The notes under the pieces were generated by a model that worked only from the letters and a program-made list of their open reading frames with translations, ran no database searches and was not told the origin of the DNA. Position numbers and translations under genes: made by a program. Below are positions 55,588 through 63,137 of a stretch of DNA of 64,000 bases, piece after piece. The stretch comes from CAZTHK01 sp964613215 (lineage in GTDB: Bacteria > Krumholzibacteriota > Krumholzibacteriia > Krumholzibacteriales > CAZTHK01), in contig CAZTHK010000018.1 of the NCBI GenBank assembly GCA_964613215.1, positions 1 through 64,000 on the forward strand, written 5' to 3'. The first letter of the stretch is position 1, and each line of letters starts with the position of its first letter.

Positions 55588-55708
55588 AGATAACCATGGG
55601 CAAGCCCATGGCGTTTAATCAAACTACCAGCTTCGCCCGTCACCCATCCGGGCGGAGTTCACATTCACCCACGGACAGGCCCGTGGAACTCTGCCCCGCG
55701 GGTTATCA
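55588..55708. mobile_element. Second short relative of the IS200/IS605 element
   Basis: About 121 bases run between GATAACC and GGTTATC. The left hairpin is a perfect CCATGGGC-AA-GCCCATGG (55594-55611), the right one CCACGG/CCGTGG (55669-55686). GTTCACATTCACCCACGG and GGAACTCTGCCC match the right side of the full element at 2151-2692. The interior keeps only a remnant of the transposase 3' end. The right edge touches the stop codon of thiL. Confidence 0.7.
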
Positions 55709-56821
55709 GAATCTATGCTGGTAACCCGTCCGGGGAAGTTTCCGCCTGCTGCCATCCCGGCCGCTGAGAAAAATCTCATCCTCCCTCCCCCCGAACCGGC
55801 CTATCACCCTTCCCCGGGGTGGGATATCTTCTTCAGCCAGCTGTTTCACGGCAGCCAGATGCGCGTACTCCTCCCCGCTTGATATCAGCACTTCAGTCTG
55901 TTTATCCTCCGGTACGATCTCCCTCAGTGAGGACGGAACGGGGAGGGATTCTTCTTGAATTACCGCTCCCACCCCGCTGCTTTCACACAGGTTATGCAGA
56001 TCGGAAGCAAGCCCGTCGCTTACATCTATCAGGGCGGTCATGTTTTCGGCTATGCTGTTTCGCACTTTTTTGCCGGAAACCTGCTCTCCGGTCATAACTC
56101 CCCATGCCGGCCTGGTTACAGGTAACAGATGTACTGCTGCCAGGGTGACGGCATCAGCGATGGAGCGGTCCAGTCCCTTCTTCCGGCACAGTACGCGGAT
56201 ATCACGCTCCCTCCACTCCAGAGTCAACTCCGCAATGATATCCTTCACAACCCTCCCCTTCCAGCCGGAGGGCGTATTGACCGGGGGCACCGGCCGAGGC
56301 AGATCTATCTTCCACAGCTCTGCCAGCAGTCCCAGGCCGGCCAGTGACCTGCCGCACTCACCAAACAAAACCATCAGGTCACCCTCCCGGGCCCCGCTCC
56401 TGTTTATCACCCTGTGGCCATCCATCCTTCCCAGCATGGAGATATCGAAGAACAAACCTCCCCCGGTTCGAACGGTGTCTCCGCCTGCCAGTTTAACCTG
56501 GTACACTTCGGACCCAATTTTTGCTCCCTCAATTATGTCATCCACATCCCCGGCGGAACAACCGGCCGGCAACCCGGCGGTAAATACAAACTCATCCGGC
56601 CGCCCCCCCATGGCATAGATATCGGAAACATTGGATGTAATAACCTTCTGAACAGCCTGCCCCGGACTGCAGTACTCCCTTCTGAAATGAACCCCTTCTG
56701 CTACCGCATCGGAGGTAAACAGAATATCCCCCTCCCGGGGAGCGATAACCGCGGTGTCATCCCCAAGCGAAGCATCCGGAAATGACCGGGCCAGCTTTTT
56801 TATTATCTCCAGTTCATCCAA
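55706..56821 (-). CDS. thiL: Thiamine-monophosphate kinase
   Basis: This 371-residue ThiL/PurM-fold kinase makes thiamine diphosphate from the monophosphate. The motifs are LGDDTAVIAPREGDILFTSD, VHFRREYCSPGQAV, NVSDIYAMGGRPDEFVF, KLAGGDTVRTGG and later IDVSDGLASDLHNLC, SGEEY and GRVIG. The length is slightly above the usual 320-350 because of a longer middle (after about 170). The start is TTG 56821 with AAAAGG upstream. The last codons end exactly at the border of a mobile-element remnant, so the natural C terminus may have been altered. Confidence 0.88.
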   Translation of the reverse strand: MDELEIIKKLARSFPDASLGDDTAVIAPREGDILFTSDAVAEGVHFRREYCSPGQAVQKVITSNVSDIYAMGGRPDEFVFTAGLPAGCSAGDVDDIIEGAKIGSEVYQVKLAGGDTVRTGGGLFFDISMLGRMDGHRVINRSGAREGDLMVLFGECGRSLAGLGLLAELWKIDLPRPVPPVNTPSGWKGRVVKDIIAELTLEWRERDIRVLCRKKGLDRSIADAVTLAAVHLLPVTRPAWGVMTGEQVSGKKVRNSIAENMTALIDVSDGLASDLHNLCESSGVGAVIQEESLPVPSSLREIVPEDKQTEVLISSGEEYAHLAAVKQLAEEDIPPRGRVIGRFGGREDEIFLSGRDGSRRKLPRTGYQHRF

Positions 56822-56855
56822 TATGCCTTTTCCCCCCAGAGACTCCAGCCCTCTC

Positions 56856-57548
56856 TTATAATTTTTTACCCCGGTTTATTTCATCGATTATCTTAATGAG
56901 AGAATATAAGTCATCTAACTCATAATCGGCCCCGGAAACCTCTGTGCCGAAGGTATCACCGTAACGGGCAAAGACGGTCTTTATTCCCAGGTCCCTTGCG
57001 CCCACTATATCCCTCTCAGGCCAGTCTCCCACCATCATGGCCTCCCCGGGCCGGATACCCATACGCTCCAGCACCTTCCTGAAGGGAGCCGGATCGGGCT
57101 TGTATTCCCCGGTATCCTCATGGGCTATCACAATATCGAACATATGATGAAGCTTCAGGTAGCACAGCCTCAGCCAGGCCTCCCTCCTGGGAGCGTCGGA
57201 GATCACAGCCAGCTTCAATCCCCTCTTGATAAGCTCTATCAGGGTAACCTTGACATGGGGATACAGCACCAGTGAGGCTTCCCGGGCCCTTCGGTAACCC
57301 ACCACACCGGCGGCCAGGATCTTGTAATCCACCTCCCCTATCAGGTTGGTGAGCAGACGGTTGAATACCCTCTGATACTCTATCCCCTCCTGCTCGTAGA
57401 TGGAGTAGATCTCCTCCTTAATCCTCTCCGGAGGAAACATCAGCCCCGCATCGATCATCGAAGCTACCGCCGCCTCTATGGATGAATCCTTCATTCTTAC
57501 GAAGTCGGTGAGTGTATTATCCAGATCAAAAATCATCAACCTTATCAT
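56856..57548 (-). CDS. HAD-superfamily hydrolase
   Basis: This 230-residue phosphatase-like protein has HAD motif I LMIFDLDNTLTDF, motif II VISDAP, motif III Lys in EYKPDPAPF and motif IV VGDWPERDIVGA. The helical cap after motif I is of the C1 type. Start ATG 57548 is supported by AAGGAG eight bases upstream; the open frame continues further upstream over the opposite-strand gene but without meaning. The substrate is unknown. It precedes thiL on the same strand with 34 bases between and may be co-transcribed; a thiamine-pathway phosphatase is one possibility. Confidence 0.85.
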   Translation of the reverse strand: MIRLMIFDLDNTLTDFVRMKDSSIEAAVASMIDAGLMFPPERIKEEIYSIYEQEGIEYQRVFNRLLTNLIGEVDYKILAAGVVGYRRAREASLVLYPHVKVTLIELIKRGLKLAVISDAPRREAWLRLCYLKLHHMFDIVIAHEDTGEYKPDPAPFRKVLERMGIRPGEAMMVGDWPERDIVGARDLGIKTVFARYGDTFGTEVSGADYELDDLYSLIKIIDEINRGKKL

Positions 57549-57578
57549 ATTGCTTTCTCCTTGCCGTCCCATCACTTC

Positions 57579-58433
57579 ATGAATATATTCAACCTTGTGG
57601 AATACAAAGATCACAAATACGAACCGGAAAATCAACCCCCGGGAAAAACCCCCGGTATATTCGAGAGGGCCAACAACTATATCCTCCTCTTTTATGCTCT
57701 GGCCTGCCTGCTGATGTACTGGTCGCTGGCCGGTATACTCTACGCCGCCGGGCTGAGGCTCCTCTCCCTGATTCTTCCCCCCCTGGCGGCATTCGTCCTG
57801 CCCCTCTATATCATCTCCAGAAGACTGGGACTGAAGTTGAGCCGGCAGCTCAGGATAAAGGTCCCCGGGATTAACATGGCTTTCATCGTTATTCTTATCT
57901 CGGCGGGGATCATACTTCCCCTGGAAATAATCACCAGCCTGATAGAGGAACAATGGCCCGCCGGCTCCGATTATACCGATTTTCTGCTGGCCATCAAGCC
58001 CAAAGGGTTCCCGGAGTTCCTGGCGGTAGCCCTGGGCACCGTGATAGTTGCTCCATTCGGTGAAGAACTGCTGTTCAGGGGATTCGTGCAGAGGATATTC
58101 CACCACAATATGCAGCCGGCCCCGGCCATAGCCCTGGCCGGGCTGATCTTCGGCTGCTGCCACTTCGAGCTCTACGCCATTATTCCCATCACCCTTCTGG
58201 GCATCCTGTTCGGATACATCTTCTACATTACCGGCAATGTGATATATCCCTTCATCGGCCACGCCATCTATAACATGGGCGCCCTGATGCAGCTTGTATT
58301 CACCCCGGAGGAGGCCATCAGGTCAGGGGAAGTTTCATCCGCATCCCCTACCTGGGTGGTTATCTCTCTGATGCTCTTTACCCTGGGGATCTATCTCTTC
58401 CACACCCGGCTGGAACTCAGGAAGGATAATTAA
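57579..58433 (+). CDS. CPBP family intramembrane glutamic protease
   Basis: This membrane protein of about 284 residues has about seven hydrophobic segments. It carries the CAAX-protease (Rce1-like) signatures: GEELLFRGFVQRIF (EE-x3-R) about residue 160, FGCCHFE (F-x3-H) and a GHAIYNM at about 228. Such proteases act inside the membrane and in bacteria often relate to bacteriocin immunity or signalling. It is divergent from the HAD gene with only 30 bases between. No clear ribosome site precedes the ATG; TTG 57561 is another possibility. Confidence 0.82.
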   Translation: MNIFNLVEYKDHKYEPENQPPGKTPGIFERANNYILLFYALACLLMYWSLAGILYAAGLRLLSLILPPLAAFVLPLYIISRRLGLKLSRQLRIKVPGINMAFIVILISAGIILPLEIITSLIEEQWPAGSDYTDFLLAIKPKGFPEFLAVALGTVIVAPFGEELLFRGFVQRIFHHNMQPAPAIALAGLIFGCCHFELYAIIPITLLGILFGYIFYITGNVIYPFIGHAIYNMGALMQLVFTPEEAIRSGEVSSASPTWVVISLMLFTLGIYLFHTRLELRKDN

Positions 58434-58535
58434 AAAATAATTTGCTTTATCACCGGTAATCGAATCAGCATGTTCAAGCGCTGAATTTATCGGGCCAGTG
58501 CTTAAAAACTCCTCTCCATAGCAGCCAGTTAAAAT

Positions 58536-58566
58536 AAAAAAAGGGACCTGAATTCAACCAGGTCCC
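58536..58566 (-). terminator. Rho-independent terminator
   Basis: Read on the minus strand, GGGACCTG (58566-58559) pairs with CAGGTCCC (58550-58543) around an eight-base loop and is followed by seven T (58542-58536). It lies 27 bases after the stop of the zinc-ribbon gene at 58594-58794. Confidence 0.85.
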
Positions 58567-58593
58567 CCATCTCGCAAATTTGCTTTTAATACG

Positions 58594-58794
58594 CTACTTG
58601 GATGACATCGCAATATCCCTGCCGATGCTGATTTCACCGTTGTCTATTCTGATGTTAAAACCGCATTCGGGATTATTGCAGACCCAGGCCTTGTAACGTA
58701 TCGATGCACCTTCCCTTCCGTAGTCTGAAAGAGGAATAAGTACACCTTTATCGCACTTCAAACACCCTGTAAATTTTTCCGGCATATTCCCCAC
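58594..58794 (-). CDS. Small zinc-ribbon protein
   Basis: This 66-residue protein has CLKCDKG and CNNPECGF cysteine pairs, which suggests one zinc ribbon; the middle reads DYGREGASIRYKAWVC. The start GTG 58794 is preceded by GGAGG at good spacing; ATG 58785 is the alternative. It has its own terminator and is not in an operon. The function is unknown. Confidence 0.7.
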   Translation of the reverse strand: MGNMPEKFTGCLKCDKGVLIPLSDYGREGASIRYKAWVCNNPECGFNIRIDNGEISIGRDIAMSSK

Positions 58795-58981
58795 CCGGTT
58801 CCTCCCCGCGAACCGGATTATTCACCTCCATCCTCATTTTAGTAACAGAACAAAACCTCATCAACTATTTCAGGTTCACAATGTTGGCCACTTTATGCTA
58901 TGCTGTCAAGTGAAAAACTGAAAATATTTTTCTGCGGATGGTCGTAAATAAAATAATGTTCGTTACCAGGTGGCAATGAAT

Positions 58982-59449
58982 ATGAAGAAATCATTGCTTT
59001 TCGACAGAATGCTGGGCAAGCTATGCCGGAAGATGAGGCTTCTGGGCTACGATTCCAGGCTCAACCCTGAGAATGAAAACGGCCGTTTCCTGGTTAATGC
59101 GGAGAGGGAGAACAGGGTGGCGGTAACCCGCTCCACCAGGCACCACGACCGTCCCGGCTCCCCGCCAATCATCCTGGCCGCCAAAGACACCCACCGCCAG
59201 ATAGCCGAACTGTTCGAAAAGCTGGGGGAAGAACCACATTTAGAACCCTTTACCCGCTGTATGGAATGCAATGCTCTTCTGGAGGATACCGATCCCTCCA
59301 GCGTGCAGGACCAGCTGCCCGAATATGTCAGGGATAACTTCACCGAATTCAAGCTCTGCCCCGGCTGTGGCCGGGTCTACTGGAAGGGCAGCCACTATGA
59401 AGACATGCTTGAAGAAGTGGAAAAGATCAGGTCTGTTCTGGAAGATTGA
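58982..59449 (+). CDS. Mut7-C family RNase-like protein with zinc ribbon
   Basis: This protein of about 155 residues has the Mut7-C pattern: FDRMLGKLCRKMRLLGYDS at the start (a PIN-like fold), LVNAERENRVAVTRSTR and, after a helix, a zinc ribbon CMECNALL and CPGCGRVYWKGSHYEDM. The catalytic Asp in LLFDRMLG is present. The family is thought to cleave RNA; the target here is unknown. The ATG at 58982 is used because AGGTGG is eight bases upstream; GTG 58970 and ATG 58976 are closer in. Confidence 0.85.
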   Translation: MKKSLLFDRMLGKLCRKMRLLGYDSRLNPENENGRFLVNAERENRVAVTRSTRHHDRPGSPPIILAAKDTHRQIAELFEKLGEEPHLEPFTRCMECNALLEDTDPSSVQDQLPEYVRDNFTEFKLCPGCGRVYWKGSHYEDMLEEVEKIRSVLED

Positions 59450-59526
59450 TCTTCTCCGCCGATAAGGGGCATGATCAGGTTATCACATCCGGCCCGGCAT
59501 ATTCATTCAGTGCAGATGCTTTCCGG

Positions 59527-61164
59527 CTACCTCCCCTCCATCATCGCCTCTACATCCCCTTCCACTTCACCGGAGGGTTTCAGGCCGAACTTCTCTACCA
59601 GCAATTCCTGTACGTTTCCGGATAGAAATGCAGGAAGGGTGGGCCCCAGTCTAATATCCTTGAATCCGAGATGAAGCAATCCAAGCAGCACCGCTACCGC
59701 TTTCTGTTCGTACCAGGCGATATCGAACGAGATGGGAAGATCATTTATATCATCCACCTCGAATATTTCCTTGAGGTTGAGGGCAGTTACCGCCAGCGAG
59801 TATGAATCGTTACACTGGCCCGCATCCAGAACCCGGGGAATCCCCCCGATATCACCCAGCCGGAGTTTATTATAGCGGTACTTGGCACAGCCGGCTGTAA
59901 GTATCACTGTATCCGGGGGCAGTTTTTCCGCCACACCGGAATAGTATTCCCTGGAGGACTGCCGTCCGTCACAACCTGCCATAACCACAAAACGCTTTAT
60001 AGCACCAGACTTTACCGCCTCCACTATCTTGCCGGCAAGTTCAAGCACCTGATTATGGGCGAAACCGCCGGTAATTTCCCCCTCTTCTATCTGTGCGGGG
60101 GGGTCACATTTCAGGGCCAGCTCGATCACGTCGGAAAAATCCTTGGGTTCACCGTTCTTCCGGGCGGGTATGTGTTTCACTCCGGGGTAACCGGCCATCC
60201 CGGTGGTAAATATCCTGTCCCGGTATGAATCCCTGACCGGCACTATGCAGTTGGTAGTCATAAGGATAGGACCATTGAAGGATTCGAATTCCTTGCCCTG
60301 TTTCCACCACGAGCCGCCGTAATTCCCCGCCAGGTGGCTGAACTTGCTGAATGCTGGATAGTAATTGGCGGGAAGCATTTCGCAGTGGGTATAAACATCC
60401 ACTCCGGTTCCCTCGGTCTGTTTGAGAAGATCTTCCATATCCCTGAGGTCATGTCCGGATATCAGTATACCCGGGTTGTTCCCGGTTCCTATGTTCACAC
60501 TGGTAATTTCGGGGTTGCCGTAAGTTTCGGTGTTGGCCCTGTCAAGAAGTGCCATTGCCTTAACAGCAATCTCACCGGTTTTTAGAACCATCCCGGTTAG
60601 TTTCTCTTCATCTTCCTCCTCCCCGATTGCGTCAAGCGCTTCGAACATGAATTCGAAAATTTCAGGATCATAATGATCCAGCACAGCCGCATGGTCGGTA
60701 TATGCTGCAATCCCCTTGAGTCCGTAAAGAATGATCGATTTCAGCGACCTGACATCCGGATTGCCGGAAAAACTCATTACTCCTGTTTCAGCAGCCTTTT
60801 TCTCCAGCTCATCCCGGCCGCCCGGACTCCAGATGGCTGATTCGGGAAGTCCTGCTGTTTCTTTTTCGCCCGCTTCCTGCTTCAATTCGTCCCTGAGTCT
60901 TAACCCCTCCTCTATCAGTTCTGAAATCCTCTCCCCGTCGAAATTTGCATTGGTAATGGTGGAGAAAAGAGACCGGCAGGCAAAAACTCCGTGTTTTCTG
61001 TCCAGGCCGCTACCGGATCTTTCCACTACCGCAGCCAGTCCCTGCAGAACATAAATCAACAGGTCCTGAAGATTCGAAACCGTCTCGTCCTTGCCGCATA
61101 CCCCCTTCACCGAACAACCTTTATTTCCCGCCGCCTCCTGACACTGAAAGCAGAACATTCCCAT
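59527..61164 (-). CDS. hcp: Hydroxylamine reductase / hybrid cluster protein
   Basis: This 545-residue protein has the N-terminal CFQCQEAAGNKGCSVKGVCG (C-x2-C-x8-C-x5-C) for the cubane cluster and, further on, residues for the hybrid Fe-S-O cluster such as GHDLRDMEDLL, YTHCEMLPANYYP, MTTNCIVP, AGCDGRQSSREYY, TAGCAKYRYNKL and DAGQCNDSYS. Hcp proteins reduce nitric oxide or hydroxylamine and protect from nitrosative stress; the NO role is from family knowledge. The ribosome site is GGAGGAGGAG. It lies 102 bases after the Rrf2 regulator on the same strand and may be transcribed with it. Confidence 0.95.
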   Translation of the reverse strand: MGMFCFQCQEAAGNKGCSVKGVCGKDETVSNLQDLLIYVLQGLAAVVERSGSGLDRKHGVFACRSLFSTITNANFDGERISELIEEGLRLRDELKQEAGEKETAGLPESAIWSPGGRDELEKKAAETGVMSFSGNPDVRSLKSIILYGLKGIAAYTDHAAVLDHYDPEIFEFMFEALDAIGEEEDEEKLTGMVLKTGEIAVKAMALLDRANTETYGNPEITSVNIGTGNNPGILISGHDLRDMEDLLKQTEGTGVDVYTHCEMLPANYYPAFSKFSHLAGNYGGSWWKQGKEFESFNGPILMTTNCIVPVRDSYRDRIFTTGMAGYPGVKHIPARKNGEPKDFSDVIELALKCDPPAQIEEGEITGGFAHNQVLELAGKIVEAVKSGAIKRFVVMAGCDGRQSSREYYSGVAEKLPPDTVILTAGCAKYRYNKLRLGDIGGIPRVLDAGQCNDSYSLAVTALNLKEIFEVDDINDLPISFDIAWYEQKAVAVLLGLLHLGFKDIRLGPTLPAFLSGNVQELLVEKFGLKPSGEVEGDVEAMMEGR

Positions 61165-61266
61165 GATTCTCCTCCTCCTTATTTAAATTTACAAACTCAT
61201 GCCCGGTCTCGGGAATTGTAATCCTTCTTTCGAACCCAACCCCCTGAAAATCGGCCATCATCCGGG

Positions 61267-61680
61267 CTAATCATCCTCGAGTTTATCCACCAGTTTTTCA
61301 ATGGTAAGTCCGGTGAACTCTTTCTCTACCATGTTCTGGATACGCTGTATCTCAGGCCTCAACACACAGGTCTCTCGGTTTTGGCAGATCTTTCTCCTGA
61401 ACATGCAGCTGGATAACTCGATCTTTCCCTGAAAGATATTTGTCACATCCGTAACCGAAATATCCCCCGGGTCCCTGCCCAGCTTCACTCCGCCATCAGC
61501 CCCCTCCCTGGATTCGATGATACCATTCTGCTTCAAGACCCTCAGTGTCCGGCGCAGAAACTGATAGGGAATCTTCTGCCTCTCTGAAATAGCCCTTGCT
61601 GACAGCAGGGTGTCTTTATCCCTGGCAAGCTCTATCAGGGCTCTGATGGCATAATCGGTCTGTTTGGTCAACAACTGCAT
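61267..61680 (-). CDS. Rrf2 family Fe-S transcriptional regulator (NsrR/IscR-like)
   Basis: This 137-residue regulator has a winged helix (LLTKQTDYAIRALIELA, ISERQKIPYQFLRRTLRVLK, GADGGVKLGRDP) and three cysteines, Cys92, Cys99 and Cys105, that would ligate an Fe-S cluster as in NsrR and IscR. Its position before hcp suggests control of hcp by NO or the redox state. GGAGG is just before the ATG, and a strong promoter with an overlapping dyad lies upstream, so autoregulation is likely. Confidence 0.9.
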   Translation of the reverse strand: MQLLTKQTDYAIRALIELARDKDTLLSARAISERQKIPYQFLRRTLRVLKQNGIIESREGADGGVKLGRDPGDISVTDVTNIFQGKIELSSCMFRRKICQNRETCVLRPEIQRIQNMVEKEFTGLTIEKLVDKLEDD

Positions 61681-61698
61681 GTTATCCTCCGCAATAAT

Positions 61699-61715
61699 GA
61701 TACTATATTAGTACC
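61699..61715 (-). promoter_or_regulatory. Candidate Rrf2 operator
   Basis: GATACTATATTAGTACC is a dyad with arms GATACTA and TAGTACC (six of seven positions match). It covers the -10 box of the Rrf2 promoter, the right place for autorepression. No second copy was found just before hcp. Confidence 0.45.
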
Positions 61716-61733
61716 ATTTTGATATTGTGTCAA
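61705..61733 (-). promoter_or_regulatory. Sigma-70-type promoter of the Rrf2/hcp genes
   Basis: On the minus strand TTGACA (61733-61728) and TAATAT (61710-61705) are separated by 17 bases, near the consensus. The start codon at 61680 is 24 bases downstream of the -10 box. Confidence 0.75.
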
Positions 61734-61848
61734 GCCTTTTACGGGCTTCCCCGTGAATTATCCCGATTGATCTGTTGTCTCAATCCGGACGCAGTTACCG
61801 GCCTATTATTCAAACATGGACCAGATGGGAACGTAACCGGCAGCAATT

Positions 61849-62888
61849 TCATACTGAGGTAATCTCAGGATGGCTTATAATACTCTTCCATGAATCCCTG
61901 CCGTAGGCCCTCTCAGCCTCGAGTTTATTATGCCTGCGGCATAGCAGACGAAGATTTTCAGGAGAATTATCCCCACCCCTGGCAAAGGGAATTATATGAT
62001 CAAACTCCAAGTTATGGGTACAGTTACACCGCTTGCCGTTTCTGCCCGCAAATGTGCATCTGCCACCGTCTCTGGCATAGACTTCGCCCCGGATTGGCCG
62101 GGGGATGTATCTTGAGTTCTGTCGCTGTGGTTGTGAGGGTACTCCTGTTCTATTATTTAAGTTATCAGCAACCTGTTTGTCTCCTCCTGCTGATTTTATC
62201 CTGGTTTTGTCACCTGACTCTGGGTGTCTGTTTATTCCAGAGTTATTATTGCCCGGAGAATTGTTCCCCCCGTTATTATTATTGCCCGATTTATCCTTGA
62301 GTTTTTTCCGGCTCTATTTTTTTTATTTCTCCTGACAATCCTACGCTTTGGATCATGCTTTTCCAGGTACTCATCCATGGTTATGTCGAATAACTCTTCC
62401 AGAGTTATACCGGTGGGGAATTTATTGGAAAGCAGGGATTTGATTTTTTCTAACTTATCCATGAACCCGGGACCGGCCATGAATCTCAGTTCGTATTTAT
62501 TTTTCAAGATTACTTTCTTCCCGGGCTTGTTATTCAACCCGCCAACTGACTTTTTTCCAGGTTCGACACCGGAACTGATTCCGGTTTTGGCGGAGCTATT
62601 ATTCAAAGCTTGTTGATCCCCGCTACCAGCATCACCATCTGCCCCGGAGCTGCCATTCTTCCCGGTCTGCTCACAGGCACAGGTATCAGGACCTGATAAT
62701 TGCTCCTCCAGTACGCTTATCACTTTGATTCTGTCTCTCACTTTCGGAACGGGTCTGTATACTGATAACAGCTGTTCTGATTCACGGCAGGATTTATTAT
62801 TTATAATTTTAATTATATCCCCGCAGTTGGTGTTATTAATTATCTTAGATACCATGGCCACCACAGAGAGACTGGTCTTCCCCTCGAA
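61849..62888 (-). pseudogene. Decayed HNH endonuclease gene (5' truncated, frameshifted)
   Basis: The first part (from about 62888, reading FEGKTSLSVVAMVSKI) matches the helical domain that precedes HNH modules in a common family (KSCRESEQLLSVYRPVP, PGFMDKLEKIKSLLSNKF, ITLEELFDITMDEYLEKHDP). A TGA at 62891-62889 cuts it from the rest of its N terminus. Near 62300 the frame must change by -1, after which a second frame continues to a stop at 61849 and holds the full HNH domain: VYARDGGRCTFAGRNGKRC, HNLEFDHIIPFARGGDN and NLRLLCRRHNKLEAERAYG. The active-site DH and the last His are intact. The shift could occur at AAAAAAC (62304-62298). Confidence 0.75.
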
Positions 62889-63137
62889 TCAGTCCGGGTG
62901 GAGCGAGGAAATGACTGTATGGAGAATTAACGGCACTCTCCGCCTAAACTATTAGCATAGATGAGATTGCGTAGAAATTGCCTGTAAAAAGCTGTCAAGG
63001 GAAAAATCAATAATTTAAAAATTTTTTATATTCTATGGGTAAACAACCCATTTAAATAGACCATATGTAAATCAAAAAATTGTTGATACCAAATTCTTCT
63101 TTTGGTATACATGGGCGAGGGAAGAAGGTGGAAAGTT

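Noticed and set aside
57549..58262. Long upstream extension of the HAD reading frame (about 240 codons)
   Set aside because: It lies wholly over the CPBP protease gene on the other strand and reads as low-complexity Q/G/E-rich sequence; a good ribosome site exists at the internal ATG 57548.
61741..61754. Short hairpin ACGGG-CTTC-CCCGT resembling the IS end hairpins
   Set aside because: Only five pairs and none of the flanking blocks (GATAACC, TTCACATTCACCC, GGGTTATT) are present.
62298..62310. Programmed -1 frameshift as the normal expression mode of the HNH gene
   Set aside because: The heptamer is suitable, but the additional N-terminal stop and truncation favour simple decay or a sequencing indel; kept only as a finding to check.
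61689..63137. CRISPR repeats left of cas6
   Set aside because: No regularly spaced direct repeats are seen; the array, if any, is outside the window.
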